From Bacteroidota bacterium (GTDB lineage Bacteria; Bacteroidota; Bacteroidia; JABDFU01): a stretch of DNA of 56,603 bases. How positions within the stretch are numbered: position 1 is the first letter of the stretch; each line of letters starts with the position of its first letter. Where the stretch lies: NCBI GenBank assembly GCA_013286805.1, contig JABDEY010000005.1:1-56603 (forward strand), in the 5' to 3' direction. The notes beneath the pieces are model-generated. The model saw nothing but the letters and a program-made list of their open reading frames with translations. It ran no database searches and was not told the DNA's origin. Both the position numbers and the translations under genes were made by a program. This document shows, piece by piece, positions 8,674 to 17,255 of the stretch.

Positions 8674-9738
8674 ATGAATTCAATTGCCATATGGTATGAA
8701 CAAAACGGTAATGCCCCCGGAAATAGACCAGAGTTAGACCTTCATATAAATCATTGGAAACTTAAATTTAATAGAAGTTTTTGGGTTAGAAAATTACGTT
8801 CCCTTTCCACTAAAACAATTGGTCGGAAATGGGAGAGGTTTGTTTTCCAAAATAGCGATTATTTTATGGACTTGGGTCTTAAAATAAAAAATGGCGAAAA
8901 TGTTGAATCTGTTTGTATTTACGTTCCAAATAAATTTACAGACAAAAAAAAACTTGTTGCAGATTTAGGGACAAGACTCTCGGATAAAAGGTTAATTACT
9001 GCCGTTTTTAATGAGCCTTATAACACAACTACGGTAACAGATGGTAAATACTTTTCTGTTATTGAAAACTCTATACCCCTTTTCAATATATATATGCTTG
9101 ATATTGATTGTGACATCAATATTGAAAACAAATATCATGGAACAATTATAAAATTTCCTTTCAAGATTTTCAATAATTTGCCAACCTATTATAGATTTCG
9201 TCTTAAAGCGCCCTTTGTAAATAATTTAAGTTACTTTTTTAAACCCTCAAATTCGTTTTTAGAGAGCGTATATTCGAGTATAGAAATAATTGATTTCAGA
9301 ATTAATGACACCAGAAATCTCGATGTTTCATTAATTGAACATATAAATGAACAGCAAAAGTTTAATCTTGCTCTTGTTCATTATTTTGTAATGAGAAATG
9401 TTAAAGATGAATATGTGGTTTCAAATCAAAATATGAATGGAGTCCGGCAACTAGAAGATAAGACATGGACTTCTTATATAGATGATTCAGAGTATCTGTA
9501 TGAAAAATCGTTTGCGTATCATTTAAAGAGAAAAGCTTCTGAAATAGAAAGATCTGACAAACGTTTTATTGATGAGTTTAGTGCTGTCCTAAAGTTCAGG
9601 TTTGAAGATGGTAAACTCGTACGGTATATTGTTTTTGCAATTATATTAGCAATGCTGACAGAAGTATTTGGGAATGGGCTGTATGACCTTTGCAAGCCAT
9701 ATTTATTAAATATTTATCACTTTGTAATTGGCCATTAA
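8674..9738 (+). CDS. Unknown protein with a single C-terminal membrane segment
   Basis: 354 residues, ATG start 12 bases after the PIN gene stop, so almost certainly co-transcribed and perhaps translationally linked. I recognise no family. Visible features are a charged soluble part with many Asn/Phe/Tyr/Lys residues, a Lys/Arg-rich stretch ahead of the membrane segment (HLKRKASEIERSDKRF), and one hydrophobic helix near residues 318-333 (YIVFAIILAMLTEVFG) followed by ~20 residues. The topology suggests a tail-anchored inner-membrane protein. In a toxin-antitoxin or defence setting, a membrane-anchored partner could be an effector or a tether. Codon use is as AT-rich as the PIN gene and unlike genes outside the island. 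Confidence 0.7.
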   Translation: MNSIAIWYEQNGNAPGNRPELDLHINHWKLKFNRSFWVRKLRSLSTKTIGRKWERFVFQNSDYFMDLGLKIKNGENVESVCIYVPNKFTDKKKLVADLGTRLSDKRLITAVFNEPYNTTTVTDGKYFSVIENSIPLFNIYMLDIDCDINIENKYHGTIIKFPFKIFNNLPTYYRFRLKAPFVNNLSYFFKPSNSFLESVYSSIEIIDFRINDTRNLDVSLIEHINEQQKFNLALVHYFVMRNVKDEYVVSNQNMNGVRQLEDKTWTSYIDDSEYLYEKSFAYHLKRKASEIERSDKRFIDEFSAVLKFRFEDGKLVRYIVFAIILAMLTEVFGNGLYDLCKPYLLNIYHFVIGH

Positions 9739-9890
9739 ATAATAAAGGCTTGAGTTTCGCTCTCCAAAATGAAATGCCTTTATTTATTTGTAAACAACCA
9801 TAAACAGGCTATTTCCCATACTTTTATAGACACCCTTAGGGAAACATTTTCACATTCTACGAAAAACAAAAGCATTCGCGGGCCGACCGT

Positions 9891-10020
9891 CCACGATTGG
9901 TGTGAACCTGAATTTTTGCGGCCATGTGGCGTGAATTTGTGCGACAAGCAAAAGCTTCAGGTTGGCAATCGTGGGGCACTTTTCTTTGTTACTTTCTTTT
10001 GGGCAAACAAAAGAAAGTAA
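9891..10020. repeat. Hairpin-rich intergenic element (two consecutive hairpins)
   Basis: A long imperfect hairpin has paired arms CCACGATTG (9891-9899) with CAATCGTGG (9966-9974), AACCTGAA (9905-9912) with TTCAGGTT (9956-9963), and TTTTGC (9914-9919) with GCAAAA (9948-9953). Immediately after it comes a perfect 13-bp hairpin, TTACTTTCTTTTG (9989-10001) with its complement at 10008-10020 and a 6-base loop. The element lies between convergent genes, so it could act as a bidirectional terminator. From general knowledge, the second hairpin and its pseudo-translation ending FFVTFFWANKRK are widespread in Bacteroidota genomes as a dispersed intergenic repeat. An 83-codon frame across it (9769-10020) is a by-product, not a gene. 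Confidence 0.7.
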
Positions 10021-10022
10021 GG

Positions 10023-10775
10023 CTATAGCATATTCAGCCTGCTCACCAACTCATCCTTATAAGATCCCCCGATCGGAATTTCCTTCTTCTCATCCTCCAG
10101 TATCAGCACATTGTGATCAATAGCCGTAATCTTATCAATCAGCACAATAAATGAACGGTGCACACGTATAAAGTCTTTAGCTGATAATTTCTCTTCAATG
10201 TTTTTCATGGTAGAAAGTACTGTGTACCGTGCATCTTTGGTATTGATAATCACATAATCCTTCAAAGCTTCAATAAAATAAATATCCTTGGTGCGTATTT
10301 TAACCATTTTTGAGTTTGACTTGACAAATACAACTCCCCTGGTTTCTTTGCCTTCTACAAGGGCGTAAAGCAGATCTCTTTCTTTCTTAATTTCCTTGTC
10401 TTTTCCGTGCTTGTACATGGCCAGTTCAATGGCAGTATGAATATCCACTTCCTTGAAGGGTTTAATAATATAGCCGTGGGGTTGAGTTTCCTTTGCTTTG
10501 TTAACCGTCTGTTCATCAGCGTATGCAGTAAGGTAGATAACAGGAATATCAAAAATATTTTTTATTTCGGCGGCGGCTTCTACGCCACTCATGGCACCTT
10601 TTAACATAATATCCATCAGTACCAGGTCGGGCTGGGATTCTGCAATTAACTGAAGCGCCTGTTCTCCGCTGTTGGTCATGCCTGTTACAGAATAACCCAT
10701 TTTTTTCAGGCTGTTTTGTATGTCTTTTGCGACGATGTTCTCATCTTCTACTATTAATATGCTTGGCTTATTCAT
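10023..10775 (-). CDS. LytTR-family DNA-binding response regulator
   Basis: 250 residues. An N-terminal CheY-like receiver (ILIVEDENIVAKD with acidic Asp11/Glu12, phospho-acceptor Asp55 in LVLMDIML, Thr83, Lys105 in IIKPFKE) is joined to a C-terminal LytTR DNA-binding domain (RTKDIYFIEALKDYVIINTK, DFIRVHRSFIVLIDKI, EIPIGGSYKDEL). It sits 6 bases downstream of the histidine kinase gene on the same strand, so the pair is very likely one two-component system. LytTR regulators bind direct repeats upstream of target promoters and in Bacteroidota often control envelope or stress genes. The target regulon is not visible here. Confidence 0.92.
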   Translation of the reverse strand: MNKPSILIVEDENIVAKDIQNSLKKMGYSVTGMTNSGEQALQLIAESQPDLVLMDIMLKGAMSGVEAAAEIKNIFDIPVIYLTAYADEQTVNKAKETQPHGYIIKPFKEVDIHTAIELAMYKHGKDKEIKKERDLLYALVEGKETRGVVFVKSNSKMVKIRTKDIYFIEALKDYVIINTKDARYTVLSTMKNIEEKLSAKDFIRVHRSFIVLIDKITAIDHNVLILEDEKKEIPIGGSYKDELVSRLNML

Positions 10776-10781
10776 TTTTTA

Positions 10782-12230
10782 TCAGTTTAATGATCGTTTA
10801 TTAAATTCAATTGTAAATCTTGCTCCTTTCTTATTTTCCAGTCTAATAGTTCCTTTCAGCTGACTCACAAGCAACATAACTAATTGTAATCCAAGTGTCT
10901 GTGTTGATTTGAAATTCAAGCCACCTTTTAATCCAGAACCATCATCGGCTATAATAAGTTGAACATTTTCATTCTTGTCAACTTTTACGTTAACGGTTAT
11001 AATGCCTTTTGTTTTTTTAGTAAACGCGTATTTCAATGAATTCGACATTAATTCATTGATAATCAACCCACAGGGAATTGCCTGATCTAAGTTAAGAAAA
11101 ATTATGCTTGTTTCCTGTTTTAGGCTGATTTTTTTTCCTTTAGGCTTAAATGAATACAAGAGATTAGTTGAAATATTATGTATGTATTCTGATAAATTTA
11201 CGCTTGTAAAATCCTTGGTTTGATATAAGCTTTCATGAATAAAGGACATCGCTTTGATCCGATTCTGGCTTTCTTTCAAAATATCCAGCGTTTTCTTGTC
11301 TGCCACATAAGATGATTGCAAATTAAGAATGCTGGAGATAACCTGAAGATTATTCTTAACCCGGTGGTGAACTTCTTTCAGAAGTACCTCTTTCTCCTTA
11401 AGCGACTGTTTTAATTTTTCCTCTGCCTTTTTTTGCTCCTGGTTTTCTAAAGACAATTTTTCCACATCCTTTCTCGTCGAAAGATCCCTGAATGTCACAA
11501 CTCTGGCTGTCCTGTTATTGTAAATGATTTCCTTCCCAATATACTCGCAAAAAATTTTTGCACCTGTACGGGGTTTAATAAATATTTCAAATGCACCTTC
11601 TCTTTTTTCCCGAATGTTCTTTTTAACAAATTTCGCAGTTTCTTTGTCCAGCAAATCAAAAATTTCTTTTCCTATAAATTCAGGCTCGTCATATTTAAAT
11701 AGCTTATAAGCAGCGTGGTTAGCTTCAACAATAATCCCATCCTCATGAATGACTATTCCTTCGGAAGTTGCATCCGACAACTTTTTGTATCGTTCACTTA
11801 CTTCTTTTAATTTACGCTCTACGATTCTGCGTCCGGACACATCCCTGAATACAATTACACGGGCCATTTCCCCGTTATAGATAGTCGTTTTTGCAACAAT
11901 TTCGCAGACAACCCTGCTTCCGCTTTTTGTCCGCACATTTAATTCATAATTATTTTCATCTTTCCGGGTAACGGTAGCAGCAATATGCTCCAGCTCCTTA
12001 CGGTCAACAAAATCTGAAATGTTCTTGCCCATAAAATCTGCTTTTTCAAATCCCAAAATGAAACATGCTGCCGGATTAACTTCTTTGATCACCAGGTTTT
12101 GGTGTATGATAATTCCTTCGGAAGATATTTCTGAAAATTTCATATACCATTCCTCCATCTGGTCAATTGTAAATTGGAGTCTTGTTATTTCATCTTCCAG
12201 TTCTGCTCTTGTTTTTTCTTCCGAAAGCAT
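10782..12230 (-). CDS. PAS-domain sensor histidine kinase (HisKA_2/HWE-like)
   Basis: 482 residues, no membrane segment, so a soluble cytoplasmic kinase. Two PAS domains in tandem (about residues 25-140 and 147-255) share the pattern SEGIIIHQN/SEGIVIHED, E/KVNPAACFILGFE and ...ARVIVFRDVS, clearly an internal duplication. A short coiled coil (QKKAEEKLKQSLKEKE) leads to the HisKA_2 dimerisation domain with the phospho-acceptor motif KEVHHRVKNNLQ (His288/289), followed by the ATPase domain (N-box INELMSNSLKYAF, G1-type DDGSGLKGG). This kinase class typically feeds a stand-alone regulator; here the LytTR regulator follows 6 bases downstream. The signal is unknown; PAS domains suggest a small ligand or redox cue. 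Confidence 0.93.
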   Translation of the reverse strand: MLSEEKTRAELEDEITRLQFTIDQMEEWYMKFSEISSEGIIIHQNLVIKEVNPAACFILGFEKADFMGKNISDFVDRKELEHIAATVTRKDENNYELNVRTKSGSRVVCEIVAKTTIYNGEMARVIVFRDVSGRRIVERKLKEVSERYKKLSDATSEGIVIHEDGIIVEANHAAYKLFKYDEPEFIGKEIFDLLDKETAKFVKKNIREKREGAFEIFIKPRTGAKIFCEYIGKEIIYNNRTARVVTFRDLSTRKDVEKLSLENQEQKKAEEKLKQSLKEKEVLLKEVHHRVKNNLQVISSILNLQSSYVADKKTLDILKESQNRIKAMSFIHESLYQTKDFTSVNLSEYIHNISTNLLYSFKPKGKKISLKQETSIIFLNLDQAIPCGLIINELMSNSLKYAFTKKTKGIITVNVKVDKNENVQLIIADDGSGLKGGLNFKSTQTLGLQLVMLLVSQLKGTIRLENKKGARFTIEFNKRSLN

Positions 12231-12234
12231 TGTT

Positions 12235-13800
12235 TTACTTTTTATCAGGTTTATCCGTTTCTTCCTGAGTAGGTTTCACTTTCACCCCGTCAAATTTTAA
12301 TTCAACATCATCCTGGTATAAAATGGTCAGCAACTTAACGCCGGCTTCATCGAAATATTCCCAGTTTCCTTCTTTTCTCCCCACTATGTATTTTCCCTGT
12401 TCACTTATTTTCCCGTTCTGGTAATAATAGACATGTTTACCATCCTGATTTCCATCCACAAAATTACCCTCAAAACGAATTTTTCCACTGGGTGTGTAAA
12501 AATGCTTCCAGACACCATCTCTTCTGTCAGCCTTGTATTTTCCGGTTTCTTTATAATCACCAAGTTCATATTCCCATTCGTCTTCTTTCATGCCATCCAC
12601 ATACTGTCCTTTGGTTATTACCTTTCCTTCCTCATCATATTCCGTGGTTGGTCCATCCAATACATCGTTCAGGTAAATTTCCTCTCTTAACAATTTTCCT
12701 GTATCATAATACCATTTCCACTCGTTTTGGGCAAGTCCTTTTTTATCATATTTCCCTTTTTGCTCAAGTTTACCATTGGGATAATAAAACACCCACTCTC
12801 CAATGCGTTTTCCGTCTTTGTATTCTCCCTGTCCTTTTAGCTGCCCGTTTGGATGGTATTCCTTCCAGGGACCCTGTTCTTTGTTATATTCATCATAAAT
12901 ACCCTCTCCGATCAGGAATCCCTCTTTGTAAATTTTAGCAGCGGTTACTTTTCCATCCATTGAAAATTCCCTGTAAGCGCCTTCCGGACTCCCATTTTTG
13001 TAGGTCCCTGAAGATTTTACAATTCCGCCCTCGTAATACTCAATTTTTGTATCCAGCTTAGCCAGTTCGGGAGCATCGGTTATGAGTTTTCCATCCACAT
13101 ACTTAGTTGTATTCTGCAGATTTCCGTTGAGCGAATATTCTTTCAGGTAACCATCCTGCATTCCATTCAGCCAGGTGCATTCATTTTTCAGGTTTCCATT
13201 TGTATAAAATTCCTTCCACACATTTTGTTTCAATCCGTCTTTATCCCTTCTGTTTATTTTTTCCTGTCTTTTAATAAAACCAGCTTTATAATCAATCAGT
13301 GTAATAATTGTACCGATGGTGTCATATTCATATCCCTGGCCTTCTTCCCGGCCATCTTTAAAAGGTATCAACTGCTTTGTTTTCCCGTTTTTATAATACA
13401 AATACGTATTCTGTTGTTTCACATCATTGATATAATTTTCCTCTGACACTAAATATTTTTCCTTTGCATCGTAATTTTTTCTTGCTCCGTTCTTCTTCCC
13501 GTTTTTATAGTAATACTCCAATACCAGCGTACCCTGATCGTTATAAAATTTCCATACACTATCCAGTTGAAAAGCTTTTCTATTGCCTTCTGATTTTATT
13601 TTACCATTATCAAAATAGGTTTTCCAGTAACCATCCGGTTTGCCATCCTTCATGGTACCCTCGCTGGAAATTGTCCCGTTGTCATACAGAAATTTTGTAT
13701 AACCATTTTGTACTGGTTCATCCTGCTGGGAATAAAGGCTTGAAAAAAAGCACAGGCAAAATAGCAGGATTGAAAAACATCTATTTTTAATGAATTTCAT
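12235..13800 (-). CDS. Exported MORN-repeat (YwqK-type) protein
   Basis: 521 residues. A signal peptide ([16 protein letters not shown], then Q) precedes roughly a dozen or more tandem MORN-like repeats of about 22-25 residues with the pattern Y-x-N-G-K-x-x-x-x-G-x-Y-K-x-G-x-x-x-G-x-W ([44 protein letters not shown]). Databases usually label these 'toxin-antitoxin system YwqK family antitoxin', but in Bacteroidota they are commonly secreted repeat proteins and the antitoxin label says little. It overlaps nadA upstream by 4 bases and is 4 bases upstream of the histidine kinase gene, so all four genes (nadA, MORN, kinase, regulator) look like one transcription unit. The C-terminus is charged and lacks a sorting domain. 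Confidence 0.85.
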   Translation of the reverse strand: MKFIKNRCFSILLFCLCFFSSLYSQQDEPVQNGYTKFLYDNGTISSEGTMKDGKPDGYWKTYFDNGKIKSEGNRKAFQLDSVWKFYNDQGTLVLEYYYKNGKKNGARKNYDAKEKYLVSEENYINDVKQQNTYLYYKNGKTKQLIPFKDGREEGQGYEYDTIGTIITLIDYKAGFIKRQEKINRRDKDGLKQNVWKEFYTNGNLKNECTWLNGMQDGYLKEYSLNGNLQNTTKYVDGKLITDAPELAKLDTKIEYYEGGIVKSSGTYKNGSPEGAYREFSMDGKVTAAKIYKEGFLIGEGIYDEYNKEQGPWKEYHPNGQLKGQGEYKDGKRIGEWVFYYPNGKLEQKGKYDKKGLAQNEWKWYYDTGKLLREEIYLNDVLDGPTTEYDEEGKVITKGQYVDGMKEDEWEYELGDYKETGKYKADRRDGVWKHFYTPSGKIRFEGNFVDGNQDGKHVYYYQNGKISEQGKYIVGRKEGNWEYFDEAGVKLLTILYQDDVELKFDGVKVKPTQEETDKPDKK

Positions 13801-14774
13801 CTACTAAGTTCCAACATTTTTATAATTGGTTTACGGGCCCGGTTCATAAGTTCAACAGGCATGTTTATTTCCGGTTGTTCATATTTCAGACAAACATATA
13901 ATTTTTCAAGTGTATTTAATTTCATGTGCGGGCAATCATTACAGGCACAATTGGTAGCAGGGGCTGCCGGAATAAATGTTTTTTCAGGACTTGCTTTTTG
14001 CATTTGATGCAGAATGCCTGCTTCAGTAACCACAATAAATTCCCGGGCTTTATTTTTAATGGTAAAATTTAATAATGCAGTTGTGCTGCCCGTAAAATCA
14101 GCCTGTTCAAGTATCTCTGTTTCGCATTCCGGATGAGCTATTACCAATGCATTTGGATTTTTTTCCTTTGCCCTGATCAGTTGACCTAAAGAAAATAATT
14201 CGTGTACCATGCAGGCTCCGTTCCATAAAACCATATTTCTGCCGGTTTTTTTAGAAATCCAGGCTCCCAGATTTTTATCTGGTGCAAATATAATCTTCTG
14301 ATTTTTTGCTAAACTATTTACAATTTTTTCCGCATTACTGGATGTAACTACAATATCCGTTAAAGCTTTAACCTCTGCGGAGCAATTTACGTACGAAATA
14401 ACGATGTGTTCCGGATGGCTTTTTATAAAAGTTTCAAACTTCTCTGAGGGGCAGGAATCTGCCAGTGAACATCCTGCACGTAAATCGGGTAATAATACTT
14501 TTTTGGATGGGGAAAGTATTTTTGCTGTTTCAGCCATAAAATGTACTCCCGCAAAAACAATAATAGCTGCATTTGTTTTTGCAGCTTCCTGAGATAATCC
14601 AAGGCTATCTCCGATATAATCGGCGCAATCCTGAATATCTGAGTCCTGATAATAGTGCGCAAGAATGATTGCATTTTTTTCTTTTTTCAGTTTACGAATC
14701 TCTGTAAATAAATCCAGATTTGCATCCACTTCTTTTTCTAACCAACCTTTTTCTTTTAACACAGAATACTGCAT
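13797..14774 (-). CDS. nadA: Quinolinate synthase
   Basis: 325 residues, the usual length for the short NadA type. It condenses iminoaspartate with dihydroxyacetone phosphate to quinolinate in de novo NAD synthesis, using a [4Fe-4S] cluster. The three conserved cluster-cysteine contexts are present: AGCSLAD (Cys102), WNGACMVHE and CNDCPHMK. Other family motifs include ILAHYYQ near the start, [14 protein letters not shown] and [15 protein letters not shown] with TGSTTALL. nadB and nadC are not in the window. The ATG is preceded by a long AT-rich region that probably holds the promoter for this gene and the three downstream genes. Confidence 0.96.
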   Translation of the reverse strand: MQYSVLKEKGWLEKEVDANLDLFTEIRKLKKEKNAIILAHYYQDSDIQDCADYIGDSLGLSQEAAKTNAAIIVFAGVHFMAETAKILSPSKKVLLPDLRAGCSLADSCPSEKFETFIKSHPEHIVISYVNCSAEVKALTDIVVTSSNAEKIVNSLAKNQKIIFAPDKNLGAWISKKTGRNMVLWNGACMVHELFSLGQLIRAKEKNPNALVIAHPECETEILEQADFTGSTTALLNFTIKNKAREFIVVTEAGILHQMQKASPEKTFIPAAPATNCACNDCPHMKLNTLEKLYVCLKYEQPEINMPVELMNRARKPIIKMLELSR

Positions 14775-15197
14775 TATATATTTAATTTTTTTAAATTGAT
14801 TATTTATATAGATATAATAGATTTGTTAGTTCTGTTGAAAAAAAGAATCTATCCTAAAAGTTTAGTTCGATAATTGTGTTTGACCCTGAGTTATGAACAC
14901 AGCAATTAATAATAAATAGTTGAGCTGTATATAGTTACGTAGTTATTAGTTTACTGTATAACTCTTAGTGTTAATTACAAGTTATTATTTTTAGTGTTAA
15001 TACTGTTCATTAACTGTTGGGTTTAACATATTAATAATGTAATAATAATTTCTTAATGTGGATTTAATGTATGCTTTAACAATTTAAGTTTATATCCAAG
15101 TAATTTGTTATATTAGTTAATAACAGGTATTTTTTTAATTCACAGTCTAACTGTTGATAAAATTAACAATACTTTTACAGTAATTACCTGATTTGAT
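14775..15197. promoter_or_regulatory. AT-rich divergent intergenic region between nadA and rpiB
   Basis: 423 bases, strikingly AT-rich and without any coding frame. It separates the nadA operon (left) from rpiB (right) and should hold promoters for both. An 11-base direct repeat TTAGTGTTAAT occurs at 14965-14975 and 14991-15001, 26 bases apart, and GTTAA/TTAAC words recur through the region. No NadR/NrtR-type box or riboswitch is recognisable. No tRNA is seen. Confidence 0.5.
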
Positions 15198-15644
15198 ATG
15201 AATAAAACAATAAGTATTGCCATTGGATGTGACCACGCAGGTTTTCAGTTAAAAGAGAAATTGAAACAGCATTTATTGGGAAAGGGCTATTCCGTAAAGG
15301 ATTTTGGTGCTTATTCTGAAGAAAGGGTTGATTATCCTGATTTTGCTCATCAGGTTGCCATTGCTGTTGAGAATGAAGAATTTGATTTTGGTCTGTTAAT
15401 GTGCGGCAGTGGTAATGGTATTAACATGACTGCTAACAGACATAAAGGGATACGTTCTGCGCTTTGCTGGAACTCAGAAATAGCTAAATTGGCCCGCCAG
15501 CACAACGACGCAAACATTTTGGCTTTACCCGCTCGTTTTATTGAAGTAAATGAAGCAATCGCCTGTCTGGATATTTTTCTGACAACGAAATTTGAAGGCG
15601 GAAGACATACAGACCGGATAAATAAGATAGACCTGGAATGTTAA
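15198..15644 (+). CDS. rpiB: Ribose-5-phosphate isomerase B
   Basis: 148 residues. It interconverts ribose-5-phosphate and ribulose-5-phosphate in the pentose phosphate pathway. The N-terminal IAIGCDHAGFQLKE is the RpiB/LacAB signature with His12; the catalytic Cys69 lies in LLMCGSGNGINMTANRHKGI, which also forms the anion hole for the ring-opened substrate; the NDANILALPARFI stretch is conserved. Length matches the family (about 145-155). The stop overlaps the start of the following M28 peptidase gene (ATGTTAA arrangement), a sign of translational coupling. Confidence 0.95.
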   Translation: MNKTISIAIGCDHAGFQLKEKLKQHLLGKGYSVKDFGAYSEERVDYPDFAHQVAIAVENEEFDFGLLMCGSGNGINMTANRHKGIRSALCWNSEIAKLARQHNDANILALPARFIEVNEAIACLDIFLTTKFEGGRHTDRINKIDLEC

Positions 15645-17254
15645 AAATTAAGTTAGTTAATAATGGTTGCTTCCAGAAAATACTTTTATTCCAGGCCATT
15701 ATCTTTTTACTATCAGGAAGCCTGTCACTTCTCTTTTCTCAAAACCAGGAGACCTTCCTGAAAAATAAATATGCTTTAGTCATTTCAGCCGAAAACCTTA
15801 AAAAACACCTTTATATTTTAGCTTCGGATGCTTATGAGGGACGTGAAACAGGTGAAAAAGGCCAGAAAATGGCCGCTGATTACATTTCAGCCCAGTTCAA
15901 AATGACTGGGGTTAGTCCTGGTGCAAGTGATACTGCTTATTTTCAGCGATTTCCAATGGATGTACAATATGATAAGAGTACTTCCATTAGCCTGAATAAT
16001 AAGGAATACAATTTAAATACGGATTACCTCGCTTTCTATGGCTTAACTGCCCAGAAAGTTGAAACAAAAGATGTCGTGTTTGCGGGATATGGAATCGAAG
16101 ACGTAAATTATTCCGATTATAAAAAGGTGAAAGTCAGTAATAAGGTAGTTTTGATTCTGGATGGTGAACCAATGTCAAAAGACTCTTTCTGCTTTGTTTC
16201 AAAATCAAAAAATCATTCAGACTGGTCCTTTAATTACAGGAAAAAAGAAGAATTGGCCAGAAAAAAGAATGCAACCGCCCTGCTAGTAGTTGTGAATAAT
16301 ATTGACTCGGCTTATAAACAGTACAAACACAGGATTATTTCAAAAAGCATAAAAATTAAATCTTCTGCCTCTTCCGGAAAAGAAAAAATCCCAGTGATTT
16401 TTATTTCGAAGCAATTGGCGAATGCAATAATTGCTAAACCCAATTCAGGCATTGATAAATTGGAAAGGGAAATAGCAAAAAAGAAGAATACAATAAGCAC
16501 TGTATTTTCTGCTCACCTCGAAATAACAATCAGCATAAAAGAAAAATCACTGACTTCTGAAAATGTTTTGGGATACATAGAAGGAACGGATCGTAAAGAT
16601 GAATTAGTTGTTATTACGGCTCATTATGATCATTTAGGAATTGAATCAGGCCGTATTTTTAATGGTGCTGACGATGACGGATCGGGCACCGCTGCTGTTA
16701 TAGAACTCGCAGAAGCTTTCGCCAGGGCCAGGAAAGAGGGATATGGCCCGCGCAGAAGCATGTTGTTCATGACGCTGGCTGGTGAAGAAAAGGGTTTATT
16801 GGGATCTGAATACTATACAGACAATCCGGTTTATCCTTTAAAAAATACGGTAGCCGATCTGAATATTGATATGATAGGCCGTATTGATGAAAAACACAAG
16901 GATACGATTAATTACATTTATATTATTGGATCAGATAAACTGAGCGCTGAATTGCACAGGATCAATGAGGAGCAAAACAGGCAATTTAGCCGTTTAAAAT
17001 TAGATTATACCTATAACAGTGATTCTGATCCAAACAGGTATTACTATCGTTCAGATCATTATAATTTTGCCAAACATGCTATCCCTGTTATTTTTTATTT
17101 TAACGGCACCCATGAAGATTATCACAAGGAAACAGATAAAGTGAACAAAATTAATTTTGATCTGTTGGAAAAACGGGCCAGGCTGGTGTTCTATACAGCT
17201 TGGGAGCTGGCCAATAGAAATGATCGCGTTAAATTGGACCTAAAACAACAATAA
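15638..17254 (+). CDS. M28-family zinc aminopeptidase, exported
   Basis: 538 residues. A hydrophobic N-terminal segment (ILLFQAIIFLLSGSLSLLFS) acts as signal peptide. A PA-like insert probably covers residues ~120-290. The peptidase part has the complete two-zinc ligand set of family M28: VITAHYDHLG (His), NGADDDGSGTA (bridging Asp), LAGEEKGLLGS (Glu-Glu, catalytic base and ligand), LNIDMIGR (Asp) and FNGTHEDYHKETD (His). Such enzymes remove N-terminal residues from peptides in the periplasm or outside the cell. It overlaps rpiB by 7 bases and is followed after one base by the LutB-like gene, so the three form an operon despite unrelated functions. No T9SS domain. Confidence 0.92.
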   Translation: MLKIKLVNNGCFQKILLFQAIIFLLSGSLSLLFSQNQETFLKNKYALVISAENLKKHLYILASDAYEGRETGEKGQKMAADYISAQFKMTGVSPGASDTAYFQRFPMDVQYDKSTSISLNNKEYNLNTDYLAFYGLTAQKVETKDVVFAGYGIEDVNYSDYKKVKVSNKVVLILDGEPMSKDSFCFVSKSKNHSDWSFNYRKKEELARKKNATALLVVVNNIDSAYKQYKHRIISKSIKIKSSASSGKEKIPVIFISKQLANAIIAKPNSGIDKLEREIAKKKNTISTVFSAHLEITISIKEKSLTSENVLGYIEGTDRKDELVVITAHYDHLGIESGRIFNGADDDGSGTAAVIELAEAFARARKEGYGPRRSMLFMTLAGEEKGLLGSEYYTDNPVYPLKNTVADLNIDMIGRIDEKHKDTINYIYIIGSDKLSAELHRINEEQNRQFSRLKLDYTYNSDSDPNRYYYRSDHYNFAKHAIPVIFYFNGTHEDYHKETDKVNKINFDLLEKRARLVFYTAWELANRNDRVKLDLKQQ

Positions 17255-17255
17255 A

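Noticed and set aside
9769-10020. 83-codon plus-strand frame ending FFVTFFWANKRK
   Set aside because: It runs through the compound hairpin repeat; its last part is the pseudo-translation of a 13-bp hairpin common in the phylum and the rest has no protein-like pattern.
12235-13800. MORN-repeat protein as an antitoxin (YwqK) of a toxin-antitoxin pair
   Set aside because: It has a signal peptide and lies in an operon with nadA and a two-component system; no toxin gene is adjacent, so the antitoxin label is not supported.
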